Below, piece by piece: positions 5,826-12,391 of a stretch of 20,254 nucleotides of DNA. The notes under the pieces are model-generated. The model ran no database searches and was not told the DNA's origin. It was given only the letters and a program-made list of their open reading frames with translations. A program made the position numbers and the translations under genes. Position 1 is the stretch's first letter. Each line of letters starts with the position of its first letter. The stretch is from AC-37 sp036382905 (GTDB lineage: Bacteria; Actinomycetota; Thermoleophilia; Solirubrobacterales; Thermoleophilaceae): contig DASVPL010000083.1 in the NCBI GenBank assembly GCA_036382905.1, positions 1-20,254 of the forward strand. The letters are read 5' to 3'.

Positions 5826-7594
5826 GGGACGTGATCGTGATCGGCGCGGGCGGCGGCGGGCCCGTGATCGCCAAGGAGCTGGCCGCGCGCGGGCTCGACG
5901 TGCTGGTGCTGGAGGCCGGGCCGCGCAACGCGGACCCCGAGCGCGAGTGGAGCCACTTCGAGAACGACGCGAACAACCCGGTGACCGGCTACTTCCGCTG
6001 GGGGCCCAGCGACCGCGCGCGCTCGGCGTGGCTGCGCGAGCTGCCGCAGAACAGCTTCGTGTGGCAGCTCTCGGGCGTCGGCGGCACGACGCAGCACTAC
6101 TACGGCAACTGCCCGCGCGCGTATCCCGGAGTGTTCCGCGGCTACGACGGTCCCGACCGCAACGCCTACGACCGCGCGCACGAGTTCCCGTTCTCGTACC
6201 GCAAGCTGATCCCGTACTACGAGTGGGTCGAGCACACGCTGCCCGTGCAGACCGCCCCGATGGGCAACAAGGAGATGGCCTGGATGCGGGGCGCGAGCCG
6301 GATGGGCGTTCCGCTCCAGAAGACGAAGGACACGCTCGGAGCGGGCTACCGGCCGCAGGAGAACTCGATCCTCCAGTCGCACGGCACCGCGGGGCGCACC
6401 AGCGACCAGAGCAAGCTCGTCTATCCCAAGGCGCGCGGCTGCACGTTCTGCGGCTACTGCTTCCAGGGCTGCTACGAGCCGCGCAACGCCCCGCGCAACC
6501 TGATCGCCAAGCGCTCCACCGACAACAGCTACGTGCCGATGATGCTGACCGCCGACCGCTGGAAGAAGGGCGGCAAGGCGGCGACCCTGCTCACCGACGC
6601 GTTCGCAACCCGCATCGGCACGGTCGACGAGGGCGGGGCCACGAGCGCGCGCACGGTCACCTGGCGGGTGGCCAGCACGGGCGAGATGGTCACCGAGGAG
6701 GCGAAGGTCGTGGTGATGGCCGGCGGGTGCACGGAGAACCCGCGGCTGTGGCTCAACAGCGGGCTGCCGAACCCGAACGACTGGGTCGGTCGCGGCTACA
6801 CCGACCACTACTTCGACTGGCTGACCGGCGTGATGGACGACTACACGGGCTCGTCCAAGGGACCCGGGAGCAACGTCCGGATGGACTACCCGGGCCACGG
6901 CGGGCTCGAGCAGGTGGGGCTCCCGCCTGGGCTTCAGGCCTTCTCGGCGACGTTCTCCGACGGCGGCATCAACGATGTCTACCTCAACGGCTACGACCGG
7001 CTGCCCGGGGTGGAGGGGCAGGGGCGCCGCGTCGGGACCGCGCTGAAGTCGCTCCTCTCCGACGTCGACCGGCTGCTGAACGTCCTGGTGATCACCGACG
7101 ACGACGTCGAGCCACAGAACCGCGTCTCGCTCTCGAGCACGCTGCCGCCGGACGAGCACGGGCCGGTGCCGAGGATCGAGTTCCGCTACCGCGAGCGGAC
7201 CAAGCGGACGCTCGAGAACCGCCGCTTCATGGTCGAGCGCGGGGTCGAGATGCTCCGGCGCGCGGGGGCGAAGCAGGTCTACCGGATCAACTGGGCCCCG
7301 CTGATCCTGCACGTGCAGTCGACCATGCGTATGGGGCTCGACCCCACGAACTCGGTGCTCGACACCAAGTGCGAGTCGCGCGCCGTGAAGCGCCTGTTCG
7401 TGGGCGACAACAGCGCGCTGCCGAACGCCCTCGGCGGCCCGAACCCGACGCTCACGTCGCAGGCGCTCGCCACCCGCACGGCGGAGAAGATCTTCCACCT
7501 CTACTTCGACGGCGACCCGTGGGTGAAGCGCGAGAGCCCGGTCTCGTCGATCAGCGACCGCGTGACGCGGGCCGTGATCGACCGCAAGCTCTAG
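5822..7594 (+). CDS. GMC-family FAD oxidoreductase with Cys-cluster motif
   Basis: A 590-aa flavoenzyme. The N-terminal dinucleotide-binding loop is VIVIGAGGGG (Gly8-Gly13), and VLEAGPR marks the FAD ribose-binding strand. The C-terminus carries the GMC active-site pair His497 (ILHVQSTMRMG) and Asn541 (GGPNPTLTSQALA). Residues 207-217 spell CTFCGYCFQGC (CxxCxxCxxxC), a potential iron-sulfur or metal site like that of GMC dehydrogenases passing electrons to a membrane acceptor rather than to oxygen. The substrate (a sugar, alcohol or sterol) cannot be told. There is no signal of its own; export could be by hitch-hiking on the preceding Tat protein, to which it is coupled by ATGA (5822-5825). 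No cytochrome gene is adjacent. Confidence 0.85.
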   Translation: MRDVIVIGAGGGGPVIAKELAARGLDVLVLEAGPRNADPEREWSHFENDANNPVTGYFRWGPSDRARSAWLRELPQNSFVWQLSGVGGTTQHYYGNCPRAYPGVFRGYDGPDRNAYDRAHEFPFSYRKLIPYYEWVEHTLPVQTAPMGNKEMAWMRGASRMGVPLQKTKDTLGAGYRPQENSILQSHGTAGRTSDQSKLVYPKARGCTFCGYCFQGCYEPRNAPRNLIAKRSTDNSYVPMMLTADRWKKGGKAATLLTDAFATRIGTVDEGGATSARTVTWRVASTGEMVTEEAKVVVMAGGCTENPRLWLNSGLPNPNDWVGRGYTDHYFDWLTGVMDDYTGSSKGPGSNVRMDYPGHGGLEQVGLPPGLQAFSATFSDGGINDVYLNGYDRLPGVEGQGRRVGTALKSLLSDVDRLLNVLVITDDDVEPQNRVSLSSTLPPDEHGPVPRIEFRYRERTKRTLENRRFMVERGVEMLRRAGAKQVYRINWAPLILHVQSTMRMGLDPTNSVLDTKCESRAVKRLFVGDNSALPNALGGPNPTLTSQALATRTAEKIFHLYFDGDPWVKRESPVSSISDRVTRAVIDRKL

Positions 7595-8274
7595 GGCGCC
7601 GAGCCCAGGGTCAGCGTGTTGAGGCCGAGGCCGCCGTCGATGCCGATGGTCTGGCCGTTCACGTAGCCGGCCTCGCCGGAGGCCAGGTATGCCACGAGCG
7701 CGGCCACCTCCGCCGGCTCCGCCATGCGCCCGGCGGGCAGCGCCGCGATCACGCGCTCGAGCACGTCCGGCGGCATCGCGCTCACCTTCTCGGTGGCGAC
7801 CATGCCGGGCAGGACCGCGTTGGCCGTGATCCCGCGGCGCGCGTTCTCGGCGGCGATCGTCTTGACCATGCCGAGCAGCCCGGCCTTGGACGCCGCGTAC
7901 GCGACCTGGCCAGGGAGCCCGGCCACCGCGGCGCCGCTCGAGATGGCGATCACCCGGCCGAAGCCGCGCTCGCGCATCCCCGCCAGGCAGGCCTGGACCG
8001 CGCGGAAGGCGCCGCTCAGGTTCACGTCGACGTCGCGCCGCCACTGCTCCTCTGTCATGCGGTGCGCGGGAGCGATCGTGTCGGTGATCGCGGCGTTCGA
8101 GACGCAGACGTCGATCGCGCCGAGGTCGGGGAGCGCGTCGCGCGCGAGGTCGGCCCGGATGTCGCAGCCCGCGTCGCGGTCGAGCGTGACCACCTCGAGC
8201 CCGTCCGCCCGCAGCCGCTCGGCGATGGCGGCGCCGATGCCCCGCGCGGCGCCGGTCACGAGCGCGCGCCTCAC
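7591..8274 (-). CDS. short-chain dehydrogenase/reductase (FabG-like)
   Basis: A 227-aa classical SDR. It shows the cofactor loop TGAARGIG (7-14), an acidic residue after the second strand (LDRD) typical of NAD(H) preference, the structural SNAAI, Asn85, Ser113 and the catalytic Tyr126-x3-Lys130 (YAASK). The C-terminus NGQTIGIDGG is also standard. The start is GTG 8274, because GTGA overlaps the TGA of the upstream spermidine-synthase-like gene by 4 nt and the cofactor loop then falls at the usual place. The TAG stop shares CTAG with the convergent GMC gene's stop. It probably acts in the cytosol on a hydroxy/keto substrate not identifiable by sequence. Confidence 0.85.
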   Translation of the reverse strand: MRRALVTGAARGIGAAIAERLRADGLEVVTLDRDAGCDIRADLARDALPDLGAIDVCVSNAAITDTIAPAHRMTEEQWRRDVDVNLSGAFRAVQACLAGMRERGFGRVIAISSGAAVAGLPGQVAYAASKAGLLGMVKTIAAENARRGITANAVLPGMVATEKVSAMPPDVLERVIAALPAGRMAEPAEVAALVAYLASGEAGYVNGQTIGIDGGLGLNTLTLGSAP

Positions 8275-9821
8275 GGCTGGCCCGCCGCGTACTCCACGAT
8301 CGAGCGGTCGATCAGCCATTCGACGGGGGCGCGGTCGTCGGTGTAGGACTCGCCGCCCGTGAGTGGCGGCTCGAGCTGGGCCGAGACCTCCTCGGCAACC
8401 TCGCCGAGCTCGCGCGGCAGTCGCGTGCCCGCCTCGCCGAGCCGCTGCGCCGAGGGCTCGCGCTCGGAGGCGAGCAGCAGGGTGTTCGTGTCCTCGGTGA
8501 CGTCGCGGATCACGTGCGGGAAGACCCTTCGCATGGCCGCGGTCGCGACCTTCTCGAGGTCGTCGTTCCCGTCGGGGTGGCCGACGTTGACGAACACCAC
8601 GCCGCCGTCCGCGAGCCGGTCGCGGCAGAGCTCGAAGAACTCCTCGGTGATCAGGTAGAACGGGATGTACGGCTGACGGTACGCGTCGACCATGATCGCG
8701 TCGTAGCCGCCCTCGCTGCGACGCAGGAACGGCCTAGCATCGTCGGTGTGCGTGCGCAGGCGCGGGTTGCGCATGTCGAAATACCTGCGCCCGATCTCGG
8801 TCAGCTCGCCGTCGATCTCGACGCCGTCGATCGACGTCTGCGGGAAGTAGTGACCGTACATGCGCGCCGTGGTGCCGGCCGCGTTGCCGAGGATCGCCAT
8901 GCGCCGCGGCGGGCGGTCGAGCGCGGCCAAGGGGAGCACGACCGTGTCGTCCCAGTAGTTGGCGGTCAGGTAGGTGCCGGGACGGTAGATCGAGTGGATT
9001 GCCACGCCCTCGTTCAGCTCGAGATCGCGCTCGCCGTCGGGCTGCTCGATCACCCGCGCGTACTGGTACTCGGTGTCGCTCTCGTGGATCACGCGGCCGT
9101 TGTCGGCCTCGTCCTTGATGCCGCCGGTGGGGATCGCCAGCGCAGCCGCGATGCCGAGCGGGACGAGCCACCAGCGCCGAGGCAGTGCCGTGGCGGCGAC
9201 GATCGACATCGCCAGCGCGAAGGCGAGGAACGTGCGCTGCGTGCCGACCAGCGGGATCAGCAATAGCGCCGAGGCGAACACGCCCGCGAGCGACCCGATC
9301 GTCGAGATCGCGTAGAGCCGGCCGGCCACCTGGCCGCTCTCCTCGATCGACGCGACCGACAGCCGGATCGCGAACGGCGCGACGGTGCCCATCATCAGGA
9401 TCGGGACGGCCAGCAGGACGGTGACGGCGAGCAGCGACCCGAGGAATGCGCCGGCGGCGACCTCGTCGAGGGCCTCGACCGCACCGCCGAGGAACGGACG
9501 ACCGAGAAGCGGAACGAGCGCGGTGGCGATGGCGGCGCACTGGACGACGCGGCACATGACGGCGAGGTCGGGGCGGCGGTCGGCCAGCCGTCCGCCGATC
9601 CAATAGCCGATCGACAGCGCCGTGAGCACCGTGGCGATCGTGTTCGCCCAGATGACCGTGGACGCGCCGAAGTACGGCGCAAGCAGGCGCGCGCCCGCTA
9701 TCTCGCTGCCGAGCGAGCCGGCGCCGACGACGAATACCAGGAGCGTCATGGGCGGCAGCCGGCGCGTGCCGGAGCGGTCGATCTGCCTCTCCGGAGCGGT
9801 CGTCGTCACCCGATTGGCCAT
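8271..9821 (-). CDS. membrane-fused spermidine-synthase-like protein
   Basis: About 516 aa from ATG 9821. The first ~240 residues hold several hydrophobic helices, with GSEIAGARLLAPYFG and a GYWIGGRLADRRP loop, as in the widespread 'fused MFS/spermidine synthase' proteins. The C-terminal half is a Rossmann methyltransferase-like domain: ILGNAAGTTARMYGHYFP, then DGVEIDGELTEIG, VDAYRQPYIPFYL, and a terminal DDRAPVEWLID. The Gly-rich loop and the catalytic Asp region differ from true spermidine synthases, so polyamine synthesis should not be assumed. Alternative starts are GTG 9809 and ATG 9749. It is coupled to the downstream SDR and divergent from the 9890 gene. Confidence 0.75.
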   Translation of the reverse strand: MANRVTTTAPERQIDRSGTRRLPPMTLLVFVVGAGSLGSEIAGARLLAPYFGASTVIWANTIATVLTALSIGYWIGGRLADRRPDLAVMCRVVQCAAIATALVPLLGRPFLGGAVEALDEVAAGAFLGSLLAVTVLLAVPILMMGTVAPFAIRLSVASIEESGQVAGRLYAISTIGSLAGVFASALLLIPLVGTQRTFLAFALAMSIVAATALPRRWWLVPLGIAAALAIPTGGIKDEADNGRVIHESDTEYQYARVIEQPDGERDLELNEGVAIHSIYRPGTYLTANYWDDTVVLPLAALDRPPRRMAILGNAAGTTARMYGHYFPQTSIDGVEIDGELTEIGRRYFDMRNPRLRTHTDDARPFLRRSEGGYDAIMVDAYRQPYIPFYLITEEFFELCRDRLADGGVVFVNVGHPDGNDDLEKVATAAMRRVFPHVIRDVTEDTNTLLLASEREPSAQRLGEAGTRLPRELGEVAEEVSAQLEPPLTGGESYTDDRAPVEWLIDRSIVEYAAGQP

Positions 9822-9827
9822 GCTACC

Positions 9828-9860
9828 GGCGCCGCTTCGCCGCTCGGGGGCGCCGCTTCG
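9828..9860. repeat. 12-bp direct repeat, two copies 21 bp apart
   Basis: GGCGCCGCTTCG occurs at 9828-9839 and again at 9849-9860. A 21-bp period puts both copies on the same face of the helix. They sit in the 68-bp gap between divergent genes and end 17 nt before the -10 box of the 9890 gene, a fitting place for a regulator. Confidence 0.5.
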
Positions 9861-9877
9861 GCGTGCGAGCCGCTGGG

Positions 9878-9883
9878 TAGGCT
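9878..9883 (+). promoter_or_regulatory. -10 element, leaderless start at 9890
   Basis: TAGGCT stands 6 nt before ATG 9890. The region 17 nt upstream (CTTCGG) is the end of the second direct-repeat copy and is at most a poor -35. Confidence 0.5.
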
Positions 9884-9889
9884 CGGCGC

Positions 9890-10225
9890 ATGTCCCTCTT
9901 TTCAAAAGCAGCGAAGTTCGCAAAGAGCCCTCAGGGCAAGAAGGCGATGGAGAAGGCCAAGGCGTTCGCCGACAAGCCGGAGACCAAGGAGAAGATCGAG
10001 CAGGTGCGGGAGAAGGTGTCCGGGAAGGACAAGGCGCAGGAGGCGTCGGGCAGCGGGGACGCGGCGCAGGCCGCGACCAGCGGCTCCGGTTCTGGTTCCG
10101 GTCCCGGTCAGCCCGGGCCTGAGCCGAGCACGCCGGCCGCCGGCGGTACGCCGCCCATCAACGATCCGGATGCCGCCGCTGTCGGTGAGCAGCCGGCGCA
10201 GGGGAATCCTCCGACCGCTCCCTAA
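9890..10225 (+). CDS. small Lys/Glu-rich protein with disordered Gly/Pro tail
   Basis: A 111-aa protein. Residues 1-48 form a Lys-, Ala- and Glu-rich amphipathic helix region (SLFSKAAKFAKSPQGKKAM, then an EKIEQVREKV stretch). The rest is low complexity (Gly-Ser repeats, then Pro/Ala-rich) and likely unstructured. The N-terminal pattern vaguely recalls small MT0933/Rv0909-type antitoxin proteins, but no toxin gene adjoins it on this strand, so I do not name it so. Probably leaderless (TAGGCT 6 nt upstream). It is divergent from the spermidine-synthase-like gene. Confidence 0.6.
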   Translation: MSLFSKAAKFAKSPQGKKAMEKAKAFADKPETKEKIEQVREKVSGKDKAQEASGSGDAAQAATSGSGSGSGPGQPGPEPSTPAAGGTPPINDPDAAAVGEQPAQGNPPTAP

Positions 10226-10252
10226 CGGCTGCGGTTCGTGACGCCGCCGCGG

Positions 10253-10336
10253 GGCGGCGCGTGCACATAGTTCCTCGGGGGTACGGTCGCAGGCTCCCTC
10301 AGCGAGCCCCCCTCGGAACTACGTGCACGCGCCGCC
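10253..10336. repeat. long imperfect inverted repeat (29-bp arms) between convergent genes
   Basis: The left arm 10253-10281 pairs with the right arm 10308-10336: 14 bp perfect, an A/C mismatch, 7 bp perfect, a two-base mismatch, then 5 G-C pairs. The 26-nt loop (10282-10307) itself contains GCTC/GAGC. It lies 27 nt past one stop and 36 nt short of the opposing one, so it would serve both transcripts as a terminator, though no T-run follows in either direction. A 7-bp hairpin at 10242-10259 (CGCCGCC/GGCGGCG, loop GCGG) uses the base of the left arm and would compete with it. No further copy was seen in the window. Confidence 0.8.
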
Positions 10337-10372
10337 GTCATCGTGTGCGTCCTCCGGCGCTCTGCTACGCGG

Positions 10373-10864
10373 TCAGTCGGCGCTGAGTGCGTCGATGTCC
10401 TCGCGGTCGACCGGGCGTCCGGCCGCGCGCTTCATCGCGAGGAGGTCGTCCAGTGAGCAGACGCGGACCCTGACGCCGAAGACATCGGCCTCGATCGCTC
10501 TCGACGCGAGCCGTTCGTAAGCGCGCTCGGTGTCGAGACCGGTAAGCCATTGCATCAGGTCGAGTCCGCCCAGTTCCGTGGTCAAGCGGAAGTTGCCGCC
10601 GAGCGCAAGGCTGTCCGGATCAGTTGGGTCACCGGGGACCTCGTTGCGCTCGAACTCGTCGGCGCCGAGGTGCTCGGCGCCTAGCTCCGCGAGCAGCCGC
10701 GCAAGTCGCTCGAGGTTGTCGCGCGCCGGGCTCGGGCAGATGTCGAGGTCGGCCGTGAGGCGCCTGTGCCCGTGCGCGTTGACGGCCCAGCCTCCGATGA
10801 CGACGTAGTCGATGCCCGCGCCGCCGAGCCGCTCGAAGAGCCCCTGCGGATCGAAGTCGCTCAA
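10373..10864 (-). CDS. nucleotidyltransferase (MNT/AbiEii-like)
   Basis: A 163-aa protein of the nucleotidyltransferase superfamily. IDYVVIGGWAVNAHG carries the Gly-Gly turn (24-25), and RRLTADLDI gives the DxD metal-binding pair Asp39/Asp41. The C-terminal CSLDDLLAMKRAAGRPVD motif is usual in small actinobacterial members. Start TTG 10864 is chosen because TTGA overlaps the TGA stop of the upstream 60-aa gene by 4 nt, like the ATGA/GTGA couplings elsewhere here; frames further upstream give low-quality protein. Some relatives are toxins of two-gene systems that modify tRNA or proteins with nucleotides. Whether this one is active or part of such a pair is inference. Confidence 0.75.
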   Translation of the reverse strand: MSDFDPQGLFERLGGAGIDYVVIGGWAVNAHGHRRLTADLDICPSPARDNLERLARLLAELGAEHLGADEFERNEVPGDPTDPDSLALGGNFRLTTELGGLDLMQWLTGLDTERAYERLASRAIEADVFGVRVRVCSLDDLLAMKRAAGRPVDREDIDALSAD

Positions 10865-11043
10865 CGGCTGGGGCGGAAGGCGGTGCGGAAGTCGTCCGCG
10901 GCACGCGCGAGGCGGATCGCCTCTTCGAGATTGCGTCCCGGTCCTTTGGCTGCGTTGAGTCGCACCGCCTCCCGGCGCGCACGGCGCTCGTGCTCGCGCT
11001 CCCGCTCGAGGCGTCGGGCGTCGGTCGACGGTCCGGGCGACAT
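10861..11043 (-). CDS. 60-aa partner of the nucleotidyltransferase
   Basis: A 60-residue protein from ATG 11043. It has an Arg/Glu-rich helix (DARRLEREREHERRARREA) followed by a second helix (RNLEEAIRLARAADDF). No family is recognised. It is translationally coupled to the nucleotidyltransferase through TTGA, and a TAGCAT box stands 7 nt before its ATG. Size, charge and gene order are what one expects of the smaller partner in a toxin-antitoxin-like pair, but the sequence alone does not prove this. Confidence 0.6.
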   Translation of the reverse strand: MSPGPSTDARRLEREREHERRARREAVRLNAAKGPGRNLEEAIRLARAADDFRTAFRPSR

Positions 11044-11050
11044 GCACGGA

Positions 11051-11056
11051 ATGCTA
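11051..11056 (-). promoter_or_regulatory. -10 element, leaderless start at 11043
   Basis: On the minus strand TAGCAT is followed by 7 nt and ATG 11043. It is back to back with the plus-strand TAGCGT at 11073-11078. Confidence 0.42.
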
Positions 11057-11072
11057 CGCCTGCGATCAGCTG

Positions 11073-11078
11073 TAGCGT
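11073..11078 (+). promoter_or_regulatory. -10 element upstream of the 11106 gene
   Basis: TAGCGT, preceded by TG, lies 27 nt before ATG 11106. That leaves a leader of about 20 nt, which carries the strong GGAGGAG Shine-Dalgarno site (11097-11103). It would start the first transcript of the radical SAM locus. Confidence 0.4.
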
Positions 11079-11105
11079 CCCCGCGCGGGCGAGCTAGGAG
11101 GAGCT

Positions 11106-11810
11106 ATGGCGGAGCGGTGGTTCAGCGAGGAGGAGCTGCGGGATATGGCGCGGCCGACTATGGACCGGGCCATCGAGGCGATCGATCGGGGGGACCTCGA
11201 GGAGGCGCGAGTGCTCTGCGAGGCGATGAAGCACGAGTGGCGTCATCTCCACGACCTGATGGTCGAGGGGATCGGCGGGCTCATCACGTTCGTGCAGGAG
11301 CGCTTCGGTGAGGACGCCGTCGCGGAGGCGTGGGAGGACGGGCAGGGGCGCGGCTGGACGCGCGACGTCGAGAAGATCGCCGCCCGCGACCGCCGGCAGA
11401 TCGTCCACGCGCTCGCCGCGACCTGGCGAGCGCACTCGTGCAGCGGCACCGGCCCGCACCCGGGCGCTTTCACGATCGAGGAGGACGACGAGAAGTTCAT
11501 CTTCCGGATGAACCCGTGCGGCTCCGGCCAGCGGCTCGTGCGCATGGGGCGCTACGAGGGGCCGAACGCCCTCGGGGTGACGAAGGAGGCGCACGACTGG
11601 AGCTACGGCCGCGCGGGCTTCCCGCTCTACTGCACCCACTGCTCGTTCATGAACGAGTCGCTCCCGATCCGCTGGATCGGCTACCCGCTCTACCCGAGCG
11701 ACCCGCCGGACGACTTCGGCAGCGACCCGTGCACCTGGTACTGGTACAAGGATCCGGCCGACATCCCCGCGCGCCACTGGGAGCGGCACGGGCTGGCCAA
11801 GAGGACATAG
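11106..11810 (+). CDS. unknown Cys/His-containing protein at the head of the radical SAM locus
   Basis: A 234-aa soluble protein that I cannot place with certainty. The N-terminal half is helical and contains HEWRHLHD at 43-50, which satisfies HExxH but may be a helical-bundle metal site rather than a protease. The C-terminal half holds conserved-looking Cys positions: NPCGSG (Cys138), YCTHC (Cys176, Cys179) and DPCTWYWYK (Cys209). This layout faintly recalls L-2-amino-thiazoline-4-carboxylate hydrolase-like proteins; treat that as a weak resemblance. Translation starts from a strong Shine-Dalgarno site. It ends 38 nt before precursor gene A. Possible roles are maturation or processing of the modified peptide, or metal/cofactor handling. 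Confidence 0.7.
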   Translation: MAERWFSEEELRDMARPTMDRAIEAIDRGDLEEARVLCEAMKHEWRHLHDLMVEGIGGLITFVQERFGEDAVAEAWEDGQGRGWTRDVEKIAARDRRQIVHALAATWRAHSCSGTGPHPGAFTIEEDDEKFIFRMNPCGSGQRLVRMGRYEGPNALGVTKEAHDWSYGRAGFPLYCTHCSFMNESLPIRWIGYPLYPSDPPDDFGSDPCTWYWYKDPADIPARHWERHGLAKRT

Positions 11811-11813
11811 CGC

Positions 11814-11842
11814 TGGACATGTATTGACGTGCCGGTTAGTGT
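11814..11842 (+). promoter_or_regulatory. full promoter for precursor gene A, leaderless
   Basis: TGGACA (-35, 11814-11819), a 17-nt spacer, TAGTGT (-10, 11837-11842), then 6 nt to ATG 11849. This is the best -35/-10 match in front of any leaderless gene in the window. It starts four bases after the previous stop, so the small Cys-rich gene can be made apart from the upstream gene. Confidence 0.65.
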
Positions 11843-11848
11843 CGCGCC

Positions 11849-12127
11849 ATGGCGGACGACGACGCCGAGTGGGTCCTGCCTCCGGCGGAGCCCGGCGACT
11901 GGCACGTTTTCGTTTCGATGGACGAGGAGGCGCAGCTCAGCCCGCGCCTCAAGGACGCCGTGAAGCGCCTTGGCGAGGCGGCGGAGGCGGAGAATCCCAA
12001 GCGCTACGCCGCGAAGCCCAACAACAGCTGCTTCAACAACTGGTGCGGGGAGAACGAGGTCTCCTGCTTCACGCTGATCAACCCGGGCGATAAGTGCCCG
12101 CGTTACGACTGCCCGAAGATGAGATGA
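11849..12127 (+). CDS. putative RiPP precursor A (92 aa, five Cys)
   Basis: A small hydrophilic protein in two parts. Residues 7-48 (EWVLPPAEPG, VFVSMDEE, LSPRLKDAV) are acidic and partly helical, and repeat in the next gene, so they look like a leader recognised by a shared enzyme. Residues 58-92 form a Cys-rich, Asn-rich end with Cys at 61, 66, 73, 83 and 88 (SCFNNWCGENEVSC, then KCPRYDCPKMR). The spacing differs from zinc fingers known to me, and the protein has no export signal. With a radical SAM/SPASM gene 264 nt downstream, the likely role is substrate for Cys-centred crosslinking (for example thioethers). CPRYD has the Cx3D form seen in some thioether peptides. Confidence 0.65.
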   Translation: MADDDAEWVLPPAEPGDWHVFVSMDEEAQLSPRLKDAVKRLGEAAEAENPKRYAAKPNNSCFNNWCGENEVSCFTLINPGDKCPRYDCPKMR

Positions 12128-12148
12128 ACGACGAGGGAGGGAGGGCCC

Positions 12149-12391
12149 ATGTCCGATGAGCAAGGGGCGAAGTGGCTGGTGGAGCCGCCGCAGCCTGGTC
12201 AGATCAGGGTGGCGATCTCGATTCCCGAGGAGACCGAGGTGAGTGACCGGTTGCGCTCGGCGGTCGACGAGGTGATCGCGGCGCTCGAGGACGAGGAGGG
12301 CGTGAAGACCGGCGACTGCTGGCTCGACAACGTCTGTTCCAAGAACGCCTGCGGCAAGCAGCACTGGGCGCGCACGGAGGGGACCGGCTAG
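12149..12391 (+). CDS. putative RiPP precursor B (80 aa, three Cys)
   Basis: A paralogue of precursor A. KWLVEPPQPG, VAISIPEE and VSDRLRSAV (residues 8-39) align with the same elements of A, while the C-terminal part is shorter and carries only Cys57, Cys63 and Cys68 (DCWLDNVCSKNACGK) followed by QHWARTEGTG. This leader-conserved, core-variable pattern is typical of RiPP precursors made by one enzyme. A strong GGGAGGGAGG precedes the ATG. The stop TAG shares its G with the GTG start of the radical SAM gene (TAGTG), so enzyme and precursor are translated together. The substrate role is inferred from context. Confidence 0.65.
   Translation: MSDEQGAKWLVEPPQPGQIRVAISIPEETEVSDRLRSAVDEVIAALEDEEGVKTGDCWLDNVCSKNACGKQHWARTEGTG

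Noticed and set aside
5807..8044. Very long open frame on the minus strand opposite the GMC oxidoreductase and running into the SDR region
   Set aside because: Composition is Arg/Ala/Pro-rich shadow coding typical of the complement of GC-rich genes. It has no motif, and it overlaps two well-supported genes.
8271..9821. A true spermidine synthase
   Set aside because: The Gly-rich SAM-type loop and catalytic region depart from polyamine synthases and the protein is membrane-fused, so only the family name is kept.
10864..11047. Extended N-terminus of the nucleotidyltransferase reaching back to about 11047
   Set aside because: The extension is Arg/Pro/Gly-rich shadow of the coupled 60-aa gene. 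The TTG at 10864 with TTGA overlap explains the start better.
11824..11829. TTGACG as a -35 box for precursor A
   Set aside because: It is only 7 nt from the -10 TAGTGT. TGGACA at 11814, with a 17-nt spacer, fits better.
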